This document shows positions 1 to 6,275 of a DNA stretch of 19,282 nt, in pieces. The stretch spans positions 1 through 19,282 of the forward strand of contig JAJDEH010000268.1 in NCBI GenBank assembly GCA_029259935.1. Reading direction: 5' to 3'. Source of the stretch: Planctomycetota bacterium. GTDB taxonomy: Bacteria > Planctomycetota > Planctomycetia > Pirellulales > Pirellulaceae. Below the pieces are notes generated by a model, which saw only the letters and a program-made list of their open reading frames with translations, had not been told where the DNA came from and searched no databases. A program made the position numbers and the translations under genes. The stretch's first letter is position 1. Each line of letters starts with the position of its first letter.

Positions 1-162
1 CTGGACCGTCGGCTGCGCTAATTCCATATGCGCCGGCTCAACAACCGGGGCACCCGTATGTTGAGCAAACATGGCCACCACATCGAGCAACATATCGTTA
101 CTTTCGCGACGACGAGAACCGTGATCGACGAGGATAATGCCCAGATTTTCTTCTCGGTTCAT
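1..162 (-). CDS. CbiX/SirB-type chelatase family protein, N-terminal 54 residues (partial, runs off left edge)
   Basis: Read on the minus strand, an ATG at 162 opens a frame that stays open to position 1 (54 codons). The protein starts MNREENLGIILVDHGSR and continues with a helix and then VVEPAHMELAQPTVQ. A short hydrophobic strand ending in D/G-H-G-S-R, followed about 25-30 residues later by an 'E-x-A-x-x-E-L-A-x-P' segment, is the N-terminal pattern of the CbiX/SirB family, which inserts Co or Fe into sirohydrochlorin; the His of HGS is the metal-binding residue in that family. It starts 26 nt downstream of the nfo stop, so the two probably share a transcript. No clear Shine-Dalgarno is visible. 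The metal and substrate cannot be told from this fragment; many family members in distant phyla are uncharacterised, so I leave the symbol blank. Confidence 0.72.
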   Translation of the reverse strand, partial: MNREENLGIILVDHGSRRRESNDMLLDVVAMFAQHTGAPVVEPAHMELAQPTVQ

Positions 163-188
163 CGTGTTTGCTTTAGAAATTGCCCAGG

Positions 189-1061
189 CTACCCCTCTAA
201 TAATCCGCGCAGCGTCCGCAGATTGACGACGTCCCAATCCTCGTCCGCGTCCGTTTCCCCCTTGGGTGTTTCCAAATACATGGGAATCGCGCGAAAGCGA
301 CTGTCGTTCAGCAGCCATCGAAATGGGTCCAAGCCAAGTGCGCCCTGTCCGATGTGTTCATGGCGGTCGACTCGCGAACCGAGTTCTCGTTTGCTGTCGT
401 TTAAGTGGAAGGCCTTGATCAGCGAAGTGCCAACGGCGGCCTCGAATTGCTGCATGGTTGCATCGTACTCCTCCTTGGATTGCAGCGGATAGCCAGCGGC
501 GACTGCGTGACAGGTGTCAAAGCAGACTCCAAGCCGCTCGGGATGCTGCACGCCTTCGATCATCGCGGCCAACTGCTCGAATTTCCAGCCGAGGTTGCTC
601 CCTTGTCCGGCAGTGTTTTCAAGCAAACATTGCGCGGCGATATCCTCGGTTTGCGAGTGAATCTCGTCCAGCGAACGGATGATGCGGTCCACGCCCTCCC
701 GTTCACTGCTAGAAGTGAAGGAACCAGGGTGCAGAACAACATGCGGAATGCCCAACTGCTCGGCTCGACGCAATTCAACGACAAACGCGTCGACGGACTT
801 CTTACGCAACTCTTCGTTGGGGGCAGCCAGGTTAATGAGATAGGAAGCGTGGGAAAGCGGGAGGATGATATCGCAGTCGCGCAGCGTGTCGCGGAACCGC
901 CGCGATTCCTGGTCGGTGATTGGCTTGGCCCGCCATTGGTTGTTGTTCTTGGTGAATATCTGACAGGTCGACATGCCAGCGCTGGCAGCCCGCTCGATGG
1001 CCTTGTAATAGCCGCCCGATATCGACATGTGTGCCCCAAGAGTGGGGTGTTGTCTTTCCAC
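189..1061 (-). CDS. nfo: Endonuclease IV (AP endonuclease, Nfo/TIM-barrel family)
   Basis: Cytoplasmic DNA-repair enzyme that cuts 5' of abasic sites and removes blocked 3' ends, using a trinuclear zinc centre. The order of family signatures is complete: GAHMSISGG, QIFTKNNNQW, HASYLINLA, HPGS, LENTAGQG, FDTCHAVAAGY, HLNDSK, RVDRHEHIG and LETPKG. These supply the expected His, Glu and Asp zinc ligands, so it should be active. I start at the GTG at 1061 (VERQHPTLGAH), which has a purine-rich GAGAGAG about 7 nt upstream and gives 290 residues, close to the E. coli length. The frame extends to an ATG at 1148, but that adds 29 residues before the conserved GAH strand that do not resemble the family. 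It is divergent from the filament cluster and lies 26 nt upstream of the chelatase-like gene. Confidence 0.95.
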   Translation of the reverse strand: MERQHPTLGAHMSISGGYYKAIERAASAGMSTCQIFTKNNNQWRAKPITDQESRRFRDTLRDCDIILPLSHASYLINLAAPNEELRKKSVDAFVVELRRAEQLGIPHVVLHPGSFTSSSEREGVDRIIRSLDEIHSQTEDIAAQCLLENTAGQGSNLGWKFEQLAAMIEGVQHPERLGVCFDTCHAVAAGYPLQSKEEYDATMQQFEAAVGTSLIKAFHLNDSKRELGSRVDRHEHIGQGALGLDPFRWLLNDSRFRAIPMYLETPKGETDADEDWDVVNLRTLRGLLEG

Positions 1062-1257
1062 GGTTTTGCTCTCTCTCGTGACGATTGTAGCAATGGCCCC
1101 AGTCGCGGTGGCCTGCCGGTGGGCGGGCCGAGGCCAGTTGGTTGACAAGCGCGATGTCCATAAACGAGACTATATTCTGATAATGTTTGCTATTACGAAC
1201 GTTCGCTTCGTAATCTTCCCCCTCTGTTGGATGGGTGTTTCTGCCATGGTTTCTGGA
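1062..1257. promoter_or_regulatory. Divergent intergenic region between nfo and the first ATPase gene
   Basis: About 200 nt separate the two divergent starts, and the middle (1160-1205) is clearly more A+T-rich than the coding DNA around it. A perfect TTGACA lies at 1142-1147 on the plus strand, but the nearest good -10-like hexamers (TATATT at 1171-1176, GATAAT at 1179-1184) are 23 nt or more away, so no properly spaced sigma-70 pair can be claimed. A perfect 10-bp palindrome, CGAACGTTCG, sits at 1196-1205. Promoters for both genes probably lie here, but I cannot place them exactly. Confidence 0.35.
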
Positions 1258-2976
1258 ATGAGCGACTTTATTGAGATATTAATCCGCCGAGGGATTATTA
1301 GTCCCGATCAGCACGCGGAGGCGGAGCAGGTAAGCAAGGAGACCGGGTCTTCCGTTGGTGATTGCCTGGTACGACTAGGATATGCCACCGGCGAGGACGT
1401 CATGCGGTCCGTGGCTGAAGTCCACAAGCTGGATTATATCAACTTAATGGACATCAAGATTCCCGATGCCATCATCGAACACGTTCCCGAGTCGGTGGCT
1501 CGCGAAAATGCGATTTTGCCCCTCAAGGAAGATGACGGAACTCTAACGGTGATCGTCAGCGATCCCGACGACTTCGACACGATTGAGAAATTGCGATTCA
1601 TCCTCAATCGTGAAATCCGGGTCGCCCTTTCGCCGCGCGAAAACATTCTGGAAGCCATCAACCGATACTATGGGCAGGTGGAAGGTGAATCGGCGGATTC
1701 GATGCTGCAAGAGTTTACCGATACGGCGATCGACTTCACCGAAACCGACACCATGACCGAGGGCTACTCGGAGGAAGAAGTCGTTGACGAGACCAGCGCG
1801 CCGGTCGTTCGTTTGGTCCAACTGATGATCAACGAGGCGGTCCAGTTGCGAGCGTCGGACATTCATATCGAGCCATTTGAAGACCGGGTCAGAATCAGAT
1901 ATCGGATCGACGGAGTACTCCATGAGAGGGATAGTCCACCCCGCCGTTTGCTGGGATCCATAATCTCGCGTGTCAAGATCCTCGCGAAGATTGACATTGC
2001 CGAACGCCGTCGGCCGCAGGATGGCCGGATCAAGGTCACCTGCGGAGAGAAGGATCTCGATCTGCGTGTCAGCATCATCCCCACGAGCCACGGTCAATCG
2101 GTGGTGATGCGTCTGCTGGACAAAGACAACATCAAGATTGGCATCCGCCAACTGGGTCTATCCGAAGGAAACTTCAAAATTTTTCAGGGATTGATCAAGC
2201 GGCCGAACGGAATCGTGTTGGTGACGGGCCCCACTGGTTCGGGTAAGACGACCACCCTATATGCGGCCATGAACTCAATGAACCGGCCGGACAAGAAAAT
2301 TATCACGGCCGAAGATCCGGTTGAATATTACCTGCCGGGGATCAATCAGGTGGAGGTGAACCACGGTATTGGCCTGGATTTTTCGCGGATTATTCGGGCC
2401 ATGTTGCGGCAGGCCCCTAACATTATCCTGGTAGGTGAAATGCGAGACCAGGAGACGGCATCGATCGGAATCGAAGCGTCTTTAACTGGACACCTGGTTT
2501 TCAGTACATTGCACACGAACGATGCGCCCAGTGCCGTGACACGAATGACCGACATGGGAGTACCCTCTTATTTGGTCTCCAGCAGCATTATTGGCATTTT
2601 GGCGCAGCGATTGGTGCGAGTGATCTGCCAGAAATGCAAGCATCCGTATCAGCCCAGAGAGTCGGAATTGATCGAGGCCGGCATCACCCCAGAGGTGGCG
2701 TCCGAAGCCACCTTTATGAAGGGGCGTGGATGTGGCCACTGTCAGCGAAGTGGCTATCGGGGGCGGATCGGAATTCATGAGTTGTTGACATTGAACGCCA
2801 AGGTCCGGGAGCTGATTTTTGAGGGTGCTTCCGCGGTGGAAATAAGAAAAGTCGCGGTCAGACAAGGGATGAAAACGTTGTATGTCGATGGCATGGACAA
2901 GGTCATGCGAGGGATCACATCCTTTGACGAGATCTACCGAAGTGCAAAGAAAACAGAACAAGATCAAGCGGCCTAA
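1258..2976 (+). CDS. gspE: GspE/PilB-type filament assembly ATPase, divergent copy (E1)
   Basis: Hexameric cytoplasmic ATPase of the type II secretion/type IV pilus superfamily. With the start at 1258 (MSDFIEIL) it has 572 residues: a degenerate MshEN-type N-terminal domain (about 1-140), an N2 domain with ASDIHIEPFED (199-209), then the motor domain with Walker A GPTGSGKT (324-331), Asp box AEDPVEY (351-357), Walker B IILVGE (389-394) and His box GHLVFSTLHTNDA (411-423). A four-Cys zinc site is present (C457/C460 and C492/C495). The segment before Walker B reads RQAPN instead of the usual RQDPD. In-frame ATGs at 1231 and 1246 are alternative starts; the frame extends further upstream, but there it runs antisense across nfo and is not credible. 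It is separated from pilT by 303 nt, so it may be transcribed alone. Whether it serves the same filament as E2 is unknown. Confidence 0.93.
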   Translation: MSDFIEILIRRGIISPDQHAEAEQVSKETGSSVGDCLVRLGYATGEDVMRSVAEVHKLDYINLMDIKIPDAIIEHVPESVARENAILPLKEDDGTLTVIVSDPDDFDTIEKLRFILNREIRVALSPRENILEAINRYYGQVEGESADSMLQEFTDTAIDFTETDTMTEGYSEEEVVDETSAPVVRLVQLMINEAVQLRASDIHIEPFEDRVRIRYRIDGVLHERDSPPRRLLGSIISRVKILAKIDIAERRRPQDGRIKVTCGEKDLDLRVSIIPTSHGQSVVMRLLDKDNIKIGIRQLGLSEGNFKIFQGLIKRPNGIVLVTGPTGSGKTTTLYAAMNSMNRPDKKIITAEDPVEYYLPGINQVEVNHGIGLDFSRIIRAMLRQAPNIILVGEMRDQETASIGIEASLTGHLVFSTLHTNDAPSAVTRMTDMGVPSYLVSSSIIGILAQRLVRVICQKCKHPYQPRESELIEAGITPEVASEATFMKGRGCGHCQRSGYRGRIGIHELLTLNAKVRELIFEGASAVEIRKVAVRQGMKTLYVDGMDKVMRGITSFDEIYRSAKKTEQDQAA

Positions 2977-3279
2977 TCGAGCCTACCGGTCGCATCACCC
3001 TTGGCCGTCCATGGCAAGCTAGCAACCCCCGCTCTAGTCACTTCGATTGAATCGTTGGTGGGGGCAGTGGACAATCGGTGTCGCGAACAGATTCCTGTTT
3101 CAATATCGAAAAATTTGGTTTTTATTTGAGTACGCGCGGCCGTGGCCGAATAATCCGGAACAGACAAGCGAGCAAACGATGATCAAAAACCTCATCACTC
3201 AATCGGCTCGCACGGTGAACTTGAAGGATTCCTCTCACTACAGCCGCTCGCGCTCCTAATGACAGAGGATTAGTTAATC
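2977..3279. other. 303-nt spacer between E1 and pilT, no convincing gene
   Basis: A 70-codon ATG frame (3047-3259) lies here, but its product has a random-looking composition, no recognisable motif and no Shine-Dalgarno, so I do not call it. The spacer holds a candidate promoter (3126-3154), the short palindrome CGATTGAATCG (3044-3054) and, just before pilT, a purine-rich AGAGGA. I see no intrinsic terminator with a U-tract after E1. Confidence 0.5.
3126..3154 (+). promoter_or_regulatory. Candidate sigma-70-like promoter for pilT and downstream genes
   Basis: TTGAGT (3126-3131) is followed after exactly 17 nt by AATAAT (3149-3154), matching the bacterial consensus at 4 of 6 and 5 of 6 positions. 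Transcription would start near 3161, leaving a leader of roughly 120 nt before pilT. A weaker pair (TTGAAT at 3047-3052, GACAAT at 3070-3075, also 17 nt apart) lies upstream. Promoter rules in planctomycetes are poorly known, so this is a candidate only. Confidence 0.3.
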
Positions 3280-4428
3280 ATGGCAACCGTCCTAATCGAC
3301 AAGTTGTTACAGGCCTGCGTCAAGCAAGGCGCGAGCGATATTCACATCACCACCGGCCAGCCACCCGTCTTTCGGCTGCATGGGTCACTACGCAGGCTGG
3401 AGACCAAAGTTCTCGAACCAGAGGATACGGTCGCGCTCATGAAGAGTATTTCTCCTGAACGCTGCCAGCGAGAATTGTCCGAGAACGGGGGTGCCGACTT
3501 TGGGTTTGCTTTCGGCGACGCGGCTCGATTTCGCGTCTCGATTTTCAAACAGCGTGGCCACATTGCCATGGTCTTGCGACAGATCCCGACCGACAAATTG
3601 ACACCTGAACAGTTGGGATTGCCAGACACGTGCGTGCAAGTCGTCATGCGGCCCCGTGGGCTGTTCTTGGTCACTGGTCCCACGGGATCGGGGAAAAGTA
3701 CGACGCTCGCGAGTTTGGTGAACTACATCAACGAGACGGTTGACCACCACATTATCACCATCGAAGACCCCATCGAATTCTATCATTATCACAAGAAGTC
3801 GACGATCAATCAGCGCGAGGTGGGCGTTGACGTTCCCAGCTTTTCCGAGGCGATTCGACGTGCGTTGCGGCAAGACCCCGACGTAATTCTCGTGGGTGAA
3901 TTGCGAGACTTGGAAACGATCGAAGCCGCTATTAGCGCGGCCGAGACCGGGCACGTCGTGTTCGGCACATTGCATACCAACAGCGCGCAAGGCACGGTCA
4001 ACCGCATCATCGATGCGTTTCCCGGCAACCTTCAAGATCAGATCCGAACTCAATTGTCGACCTCACTGATCGCCGTGGTGGCCCAAACACTCTGCAAGCG
4101 AATCGGTGGCGGGCGTTGCGCGGCTTACGAAATCTTGATTGTCACTTCGGCCATCGCCAACTTGATTCGGGAAAACAAGACGTTCCGAATCAATTCCGCC
4201 ATCCAAACGGGAACGAAGTTTGGCATGCAGTTGATGGATGACGCGCTGTTCAAGCTTTGGCGTGACGAAAAGAGCACGATGGAAGAGATTTTGAGCAAGT
4301 CCCACAATCCAGACGACCTGGCCAAACGGGTGGCGAACTACCGGCGGATGCTGGCCGAAACGCAAGGCGCTCAGGTCGACGACAACGGACAACCCATCAC
4401 TCAACCCGTGGCCGCGAATCAGTCCTAG
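3280..4428 (+). CDS. pilT: PilT-type retraction ATPase
   Basis: Cytoplasmic hexameric ATPase that in type IV pili drives filament disassembly and retraction. The 382-residue protein is close to the usual PilT length (about 340-380) and lacks the long N-terminal domains of GspE/PilB. It starts directly with the PAS-like domain (LLQACVKQGASDIHITTGQPP, broken here as LLQACVKQGA then SDIHITTGQPP, residues 9-29). Walker A GPTGSGKS (133-140), Asp box IEDPIEF (161-167), RQDPDVILVGE (197-207) and His box GHVVFGTLHTNSA (224-236) follow. The C-terminal AIANLIRENKT (291-301) resembles the conserved AIRNLIRE element of PilT. There is no four-Cys zinc site, as expected. The last ~20 residues are a polar tail. 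The ATG at 3280 has AGAGGA about 10 nt upstream. Its position between two extension-type ATPases indicates a retractile pilus-like system rather than a pure secretion pseudopilus. Confidence 0.95.
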   Translation: MATVLIDKLLQACVKQGASDIHITTGQPPVFRLHGSLRRLETKVLEPEDTVALMKSISPERCQRELSENGGADFGFAFGDAARFRVSIFKQRGHIAMVLRQIPTDKLTPEQLGLPDTCVQVVMRPRGLFLVTGPTGSGKSTTLASLVNYINETVDHHIITIEDPIEFYHYHKKSTINQREVGVDVPSFSEAIRRALRQDPDVILVGELRDLETIEAAISAAETGHVVFGTLHTNSAQGTVNRIIDAFPGNLQDQIRTQLSTSLIAVVAQTLCKRIGGGRCAAYEILIVTSAIANLIRENKTFRINSAIQTGTKFGMQLMDDALFKLWRDEKSTMEEILSKSHNPDDLAKRVANYRRMLAETQGAQVDDNGQPITQPVAANQS

Positions 4429-4447
4429 CGAGAAATACTCCCTGGTG

Positions 4448-4462
4448 GTCGCGTCACGCGAC
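4448..4462. other. Short GC-rich inverted repeat between pilT and E2
   Basis: GTCGCG and CGCGAC (6-bp arms, 3-nt centre TCA) form a small perfect inverted repeat in the 81-nt spacer between pilT and the second ATPase gene. It has no U-tract, so it is not a standard terminator. It could be a transcript hairpin or a protein-binding palindrome; on sequence alone it may also be chance. Confidence 0.4.
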
Positions 4463-4509
4463 TCAAACCCAACGTTATCGATCAAGTGAACTAGCAGTAA
4501 GGCATATCC

Positions 4510-6228
4510 ATGGCTGTCCGTCGAATAGGACAAATTCTCGTCGATCTCGGTTTTATCACCGACGAGCAGCTTGAGATGCTGCTGGACGAGCAACAGCAGA
4601 ATCCCGGCCAGTTGCTCGGCAAGATCGGCGAAGAGATGGGGCTGATTACGGACGAACAACTCGTCCAGGCGCTCGCCGAACAGATGAACATGCAGGTGAT
4701 TTCGCTGGAAGAGGCGAAGATTGCCCCGGAGACCATTGACGAAGTCACCGATTCGATGGCGCAGCTCTATCGGGTGATTCCCGTTCAGGCCGACGAAGCC
4801 AGCATCACGGTGGCGACCTGTGATCCGCAGAATCTTTCCATGCAGGATGAGTTGCGGACGTTCCTGGGAAAAGAGATTCGAATTCTGATCGCCACCGAAC
4901 GCGAAGTGATGCGGGCCCTGGATCGTTATTACGCCGAGTCGGTCGAGAGTGTCGAGAGCATCGTCCGGCAGTTGGAAGAAGATGACGATCTCAAGCAGGC
5001 GGCGGAATTGCTGGCCACCGACGGACCGGTCGATCTGACCAGTGTCGAGGCCCTCGCCGACAGCGCGCCGGTTCGCAAGTTATTGAATATGGTGTTGTTG
5101 TTGGCGATCAAGGACCACGCCAGCGACATTCACTTCGAGCCATTCGAAGACGAGTTTCGAATTCGCATTAAGGCCGACGGCGTACTGTACGAAATGGTAC
5201 CGCCGCCCCGTCACTTGGCCTTTGCCATCACGACCCGAATCAAGGTCATGGCAAACCTGGATATCGCCGAACGGCGGATGCCACAAGACGGGCGTATCGA
5301 GCTGTCGGTCGGCGGTCACCCGGTTGATTTACGCATCAGCGTGCTGCCAACACTGTTCGGCGAGAGCGTGGTGATGCGAGTACTGGACCGTTCGGTCGTT
5401 TCGCTCGATCTCAACAAGGTGGGGATGGGCGAAGAGACGTTGGAGATTTTCCGCGAAGTCATCAAGAAGCCCAACGGAATTGTGCTGGTCACCGGGCCTA
5501 CCGGATCGGGAAAAACAACGACGCTCTATTCCGCATTGAGCGAGCTGAACGAGATCAAGGATAAGGTCATTACGACCGAGGACCCCGTCGAGTACGACAT
5601 TGACGGCATCATCCAGATTCCAATCGACCACGATATCGATGTGACTTTCGCGGCCTGCCTGCGGGCCATCTTGCGGCAAGATCCAGACATTATTCTCGTC
5701 GGCGAGATTCGAGATTTGGAAACGGCCGAGATCGCCGTTCAGGCTTCGCTTACCGGCCACCTGGTATTTAGCACGCTGCACACGAACGACGCACCCAGCA
5801 CGATTACGCGGTTGCGCGATATGGGTATCCCGACGTTCATGATTACGGCCACGGTTGAATCGATCTTGGCCCAGCGGCTGGTCCGGCGGATTTGCAGTCA
5901 GTGTCGCGAGGAAGTGGACCCGGAGGAGGAGATGCTGCTGGATATCGGCATCTTGAAAAAGGATGTCCAAGACAAGAAGTTTTTTCGTGGTGTCGGCTGC
6001 GATGTGTGCAACAACACGGGCTATAAGGGACGCGTGGGGTTGTTCGAATTGATGCTGATCAACGATGGCCTGCGAGAACTGATTATGTCCAACGCGGCCA
6101 CGGATGAACTTCGCGAGCACGCCAAGAGAGATGGGATGACCTCGCTGCGAGAGGCGGGATTGCAGAACGCCCACGGCGGGACGACGACGCTTGAAGAAGT
6201 GGTGAGAGAAACAGTTTTGGAGGCCTAG
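4510..6228 (+). CDS. pilB: GspE/PilB-type filament assembly ATPase, canonical copy (E2)
   Basis: Cytoplasmic extension ATPase expected to work with the PilC/GspF platform encoded 47 nt downstream. The 572 residues show an MshEN-type N-terminal domain, ASDIHFEPFED (204-214), Walker A GPTGSGKT (329-336), Asp box TEDPVEY (356-362), RQDPDIILVGEIRD (389-402), His box GHLVFSTLHTNDA (416-428) and a four-Cys zinc site (C462/C465, C497/C500). The N-terminus carries two 24-residue units: residues 5-28 match the c-di-GMP-binding MshEN motif at Arg5, Gly7, Gly14, Leu21, Leu25 and Gln28, while residues 35-58 keep Gly37, Gly44, Leu51, Leu55 and Gln58 but have Leu in place of the Arg. Control by c-di-GMP is therefore plausible but untested. 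The ATG at 4510 has TAAGG about 7 nt upstream. The pilB versus gspE name cannot be settled from sequence; the adjacent pilT and pilC favour pilB. Confidence 0.95.
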   Translation: MAVRRIGQILVDLGFITDEQLEMLLDEQQQNPGQLLGKIGEEMGLITDEQLVQALAEQMNMQVISLEEAKIAPETIDEVTDSMAQLYRVIPVQADEASITVATCDPQNLSMQDELRTFLGKEIRILIATEREVMRALDRYYAESVESVESIVRQLEEDDDLKQAAELLATDGPVDLTSVEALADSAPVRKLLNMVLLLAIKDHASDIHFEPFEDEFRIRIKADGVLYEMVPPPRHLAFAITTRIKVMANLDIAERRMPQDGRIELSVGGHPVDLRISVLPTLFGESVVMRVLDRSVVSLDLNKVGMGEETLEIFREVIKKPNGIVLVTGPTGSGKTTTLYSALSELNEIKDKVITTEDPVEYDIDGIIQIPIDHDIDVTFAACLRAILRQDPDIILVGEIRDLETAEIAVQASLTGHLVFSTLHTNDAPSTITRLRDMGIPTFMITATVESILAQRLVRRICSQCREEVDPEEEMLLDIGILKKDVQDKKFFRGVGCDVCNNTGYKGRVGLFELMLINDGLRELIMSNAATDELREHAKRDGMTSLREAGLQNAHGGTTTLEEVVRETVLEA

Positions 6229-6230
6229 TT

Positions 6231-6253
6231 TTGGCGGCCCCAGAAGCCGCCAA
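6231..6253 (+). other. Stem-loop between E2 and pilC
   Basis: TTGGCGGC (6231-6238) and GCCGCCAA (6246-6253) form a perfect 8-bp stem with a 7-nt loop, starting 3 nt after the E2 stop codon. It is GC-rich, but TTAGTAACGG follows rather than a run of T, so it is not a classical intrinsic terminator. It may mark partial termination or an mRNA processing/stability element that sets different levels of the ATPase and the platform protein. Confidence 0.55.
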
Positions 6254-6275
6254 TTAGTAACGGCAGGGAACTACC

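Noticed and set aside
1142..1184. Perfect TTGACA followed by TATATT and GATAAT as an E1 promoter
   Set aside because: Spacers are 23 nt and 31 nt, outside the usual 16-18 nt, so the hexamers cannot be paired with confidence.
1196..1205. Palindrome CGAACGTTCG upstream of a DNA-repair gene, possible LexA/SOS box
   Set aside because: Gram-positive-type LexA boxes need four bases between GAAC and GTTC; here the half-sites abut. A 10-bp palindrome alone is weak evidence.
1027..1257. Upstream extension of the E1 frame to an ATG at 1027
   Set aside because: It would overlap the start of nfo on the opposite strand, and its 77 residues lack any similarity to the family N-terminus, which begins naturally at MSDFIEIL.
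3047..3259. 70-codon open frame between E1 and pilT
   Set aside because: No ribosome-binding site, no recognisable motif, random-looking composition, and it contains the candidate pilT promoter.
5329..6174. 281-codon minus-strand frame opposite E2
   Set aside because: Antisense shadow of the conserved motor domain; its Arg/Gln/His-rich product has no recognisable features.
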